From contig JAFGNO010000058.1 in the NCBI GenBank assembly GCA_016926985.1, forward strand, positions 1 to 7,090: a stretch of 7,090 nt of DNA, written 5' to 3'. A program made the translations under genes and the position numbers. Origin of the DNA: Anaerolineae bacterium. GTDB taxonomy: Bacteria > Chloroflexota > Anaerolineae > Aggregatilineales > UBA3940. The notes beneath the pieces were generated by a model that ran no database searches, was not told the origin of the DNA, and worked only from the letters and a program-made list of their open reading frames with translations. Positions 6,308 to 7,090 of the stretch are shown piece after piece (within the stretch, counting starts at the first letter, position 1; each line of letters starts with the position of its first letter).

Positions 6308-7075
6308 ATGACTGAACAGGCATATACTCCCAGCGAGATGATGATTGTGTCGGCGGCGCGGGCGCTTGCGGGCGTGCAAACCGTCTTTGTTGGCGTCGGG
6401 CAGCCAAACATCGCCTGCAACCTGGCCCGGCATACGGTCGCCCCTGATCTTGAGCTGATTTATGAATCCGGCGTTTATGGCGCCCAGCCGGCAAGGCTCC
6501 CTCTATCTATTGGTGATCCAACGCTGGTCACGGGGGCAACTTCGGTGATACCCATGATCGACCTGTTTGCCCTGTATCTGCAGGGTGGGCTGGTGGATGT
6601 TGCGCTGCTGGGTGGGGCGCAGATCGACCGGTATGGCAATCTGAATACAACAGTTATTGGTGATTATCAATCGCCCAAAGTTCGCCTGCCCGGAAGCGGC
6701 GGGGCGTGCGAGATTGCGATCAATGCCCGTTCGGTGTATATCATCATGCGGCTTTCCAGCCGGGCATTTGTGGAAAAACTGGATTTCTACACCAGCCCTG
6801 GTCATATGGAGGGCGGAGACGCGCGCGCGCGGGCCAATCTGCCAGGGGCCGGTCCACAGCTTGTAATCACCGATATGGCCCTGTTTGATTTTAATAACCC
6901 GGACTGTGAGATGCAGCTTGTTTCCCTGCATCCCGGCGTCACTCTTGAAGCGGTTACTGAGGCAGTGGGGTGGGAAGTTCGGAAGGCAGAGACGCTGGCT
7001 GAAACCGAATTGCCTGCCGCAGAAGAACTTCACCTGATCCGCTATGTGCTTGATCCGGATGGTATGTATCGATAG
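6308..7075 (+). CDS. Class I CoA-transferase, subunit B (GctB/IpdB-like)
   Basis: This 255-residue protein is the catalytic partner of the upstream subunit A. The motif L-I-Y-E-S-G-V-Y-G places E53 where GctB of glutaconate CoA-transferase has its catalytic glutamate, which forms the glutamyl-CoA thioester intermediate. Other family features are V-G-V-G-Q-P-N-I-A at 28-36, G-D-P-T-L and G-A-T-S-V around 68-80, L-L-G-G-A-Q-I-D-R-Y-G-N-L-N-T (98-112), and the glycine-rich P-G-S-G-G-A-C-E-I-A after P-K-V-R-L. The C-terminus (H-P-G-V-T-L-E-A-V) is complete and length is normal for the family. The ATG at 6308 has AGGAG six bases ahead and lies 17 bases after the stop of subunit A, so the two are translated from one message. 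Only 15 bases remain after the TAG, and no terminator can be seen; the operon may continue. Substrate options include glutaconate or 2-hydroxyglutarate, other dicarboxylates, and steroid-ring acids, none of which I can choose between. Confidence 0.92.
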   Translation: MTEQAYTPSEMMIVSAARALAGVQTVFVGVGQPNIACNLARHTVAPDLELIYESGVYGAQPARLPLSIGDPTLVTGATSVIPMIDLFALYLQGGLVDVALLGGAQIDRYGNLNTTVIGDYQSPKVRLPGSGGACEIAINARSVYIIMRLSSRAFVEKLDFYTSPGHMEGGDARARANLPGAGPQLVITDMALFDFNNPDCEMQLVSLHPGVTLEAVTEAVGWEVRKAETLAETELPAAEELHLIRYVLDPDGMYR

Positions 7076-7090
7076 TCATTGCTTGTCGAC

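Noticed and set aside
6503..7033. Open frame of 176 codons on the minus strand opposite CoA-transferase subunit B
   Set aside because: It is antisense to a gene with a conserved catalytic motif and has no recognisable protein features.

Overview
The window looks like a piece of a bacterial chromosome of moderate GC content, densely packed with ordinary housekeeping and metabolic genes. Signal peptides with lipoboxes, Shine-Dalgarno sites ahead of nearly every gene, and short gene spacing all point to a bacterium. The two DegV paralogues, proline/threonine-rich lipoproteins and a glutaconate/IpdAB-type CoA-transferase beside a P5C-dehydrogenase-like enzyme fit an Anaerolineae-like member of the Chloroflexota. 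That placement is inference from recalled protein flavour, not from a marker gene. No RNA gene, mobile element, CRISPR array or phage gene was seen.

The left half (about 35 to 3558) is read on the minus strand. In transcription order it holds a small lipoprotein resembling the DUF3887 family, two tandem DegV-family fatty-acid-binding proteins, a hairpin that probably ends that unit, a YbaK/EbsC-type aminoacyl-tRNA deacylase gene broken by a one-base frameshift, and a second lipoprotein with a low-complexity stalk and an Ig-like domain.

The right half (3750 to 7075) is read on the plus strand. It is a compact three-gene operon: an aldehyde dehydrogenase of the 1-pyrroline-5-carboxylate dehydrogenase type, then the A and B subunits of a class I CoA-transferase. 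The B subunit keeps the catalytic glutamate in an E-S-G motif. The operon could oxidise a semialdehyde to a carboxylate and then activate that acid, or a downstream acid, to its CoA thioester. The substrate cannot be read from the sequence. The two halves are divergently transcribed from a shared intergenic region (3559-3749).

The clearest unusual point is the ybaK frameshift: the two halves join into a full-length 159-residue protein if one G is restored in a GG run on the minus strand at 800-801. I did not find convincing evidence of an undescribed system.
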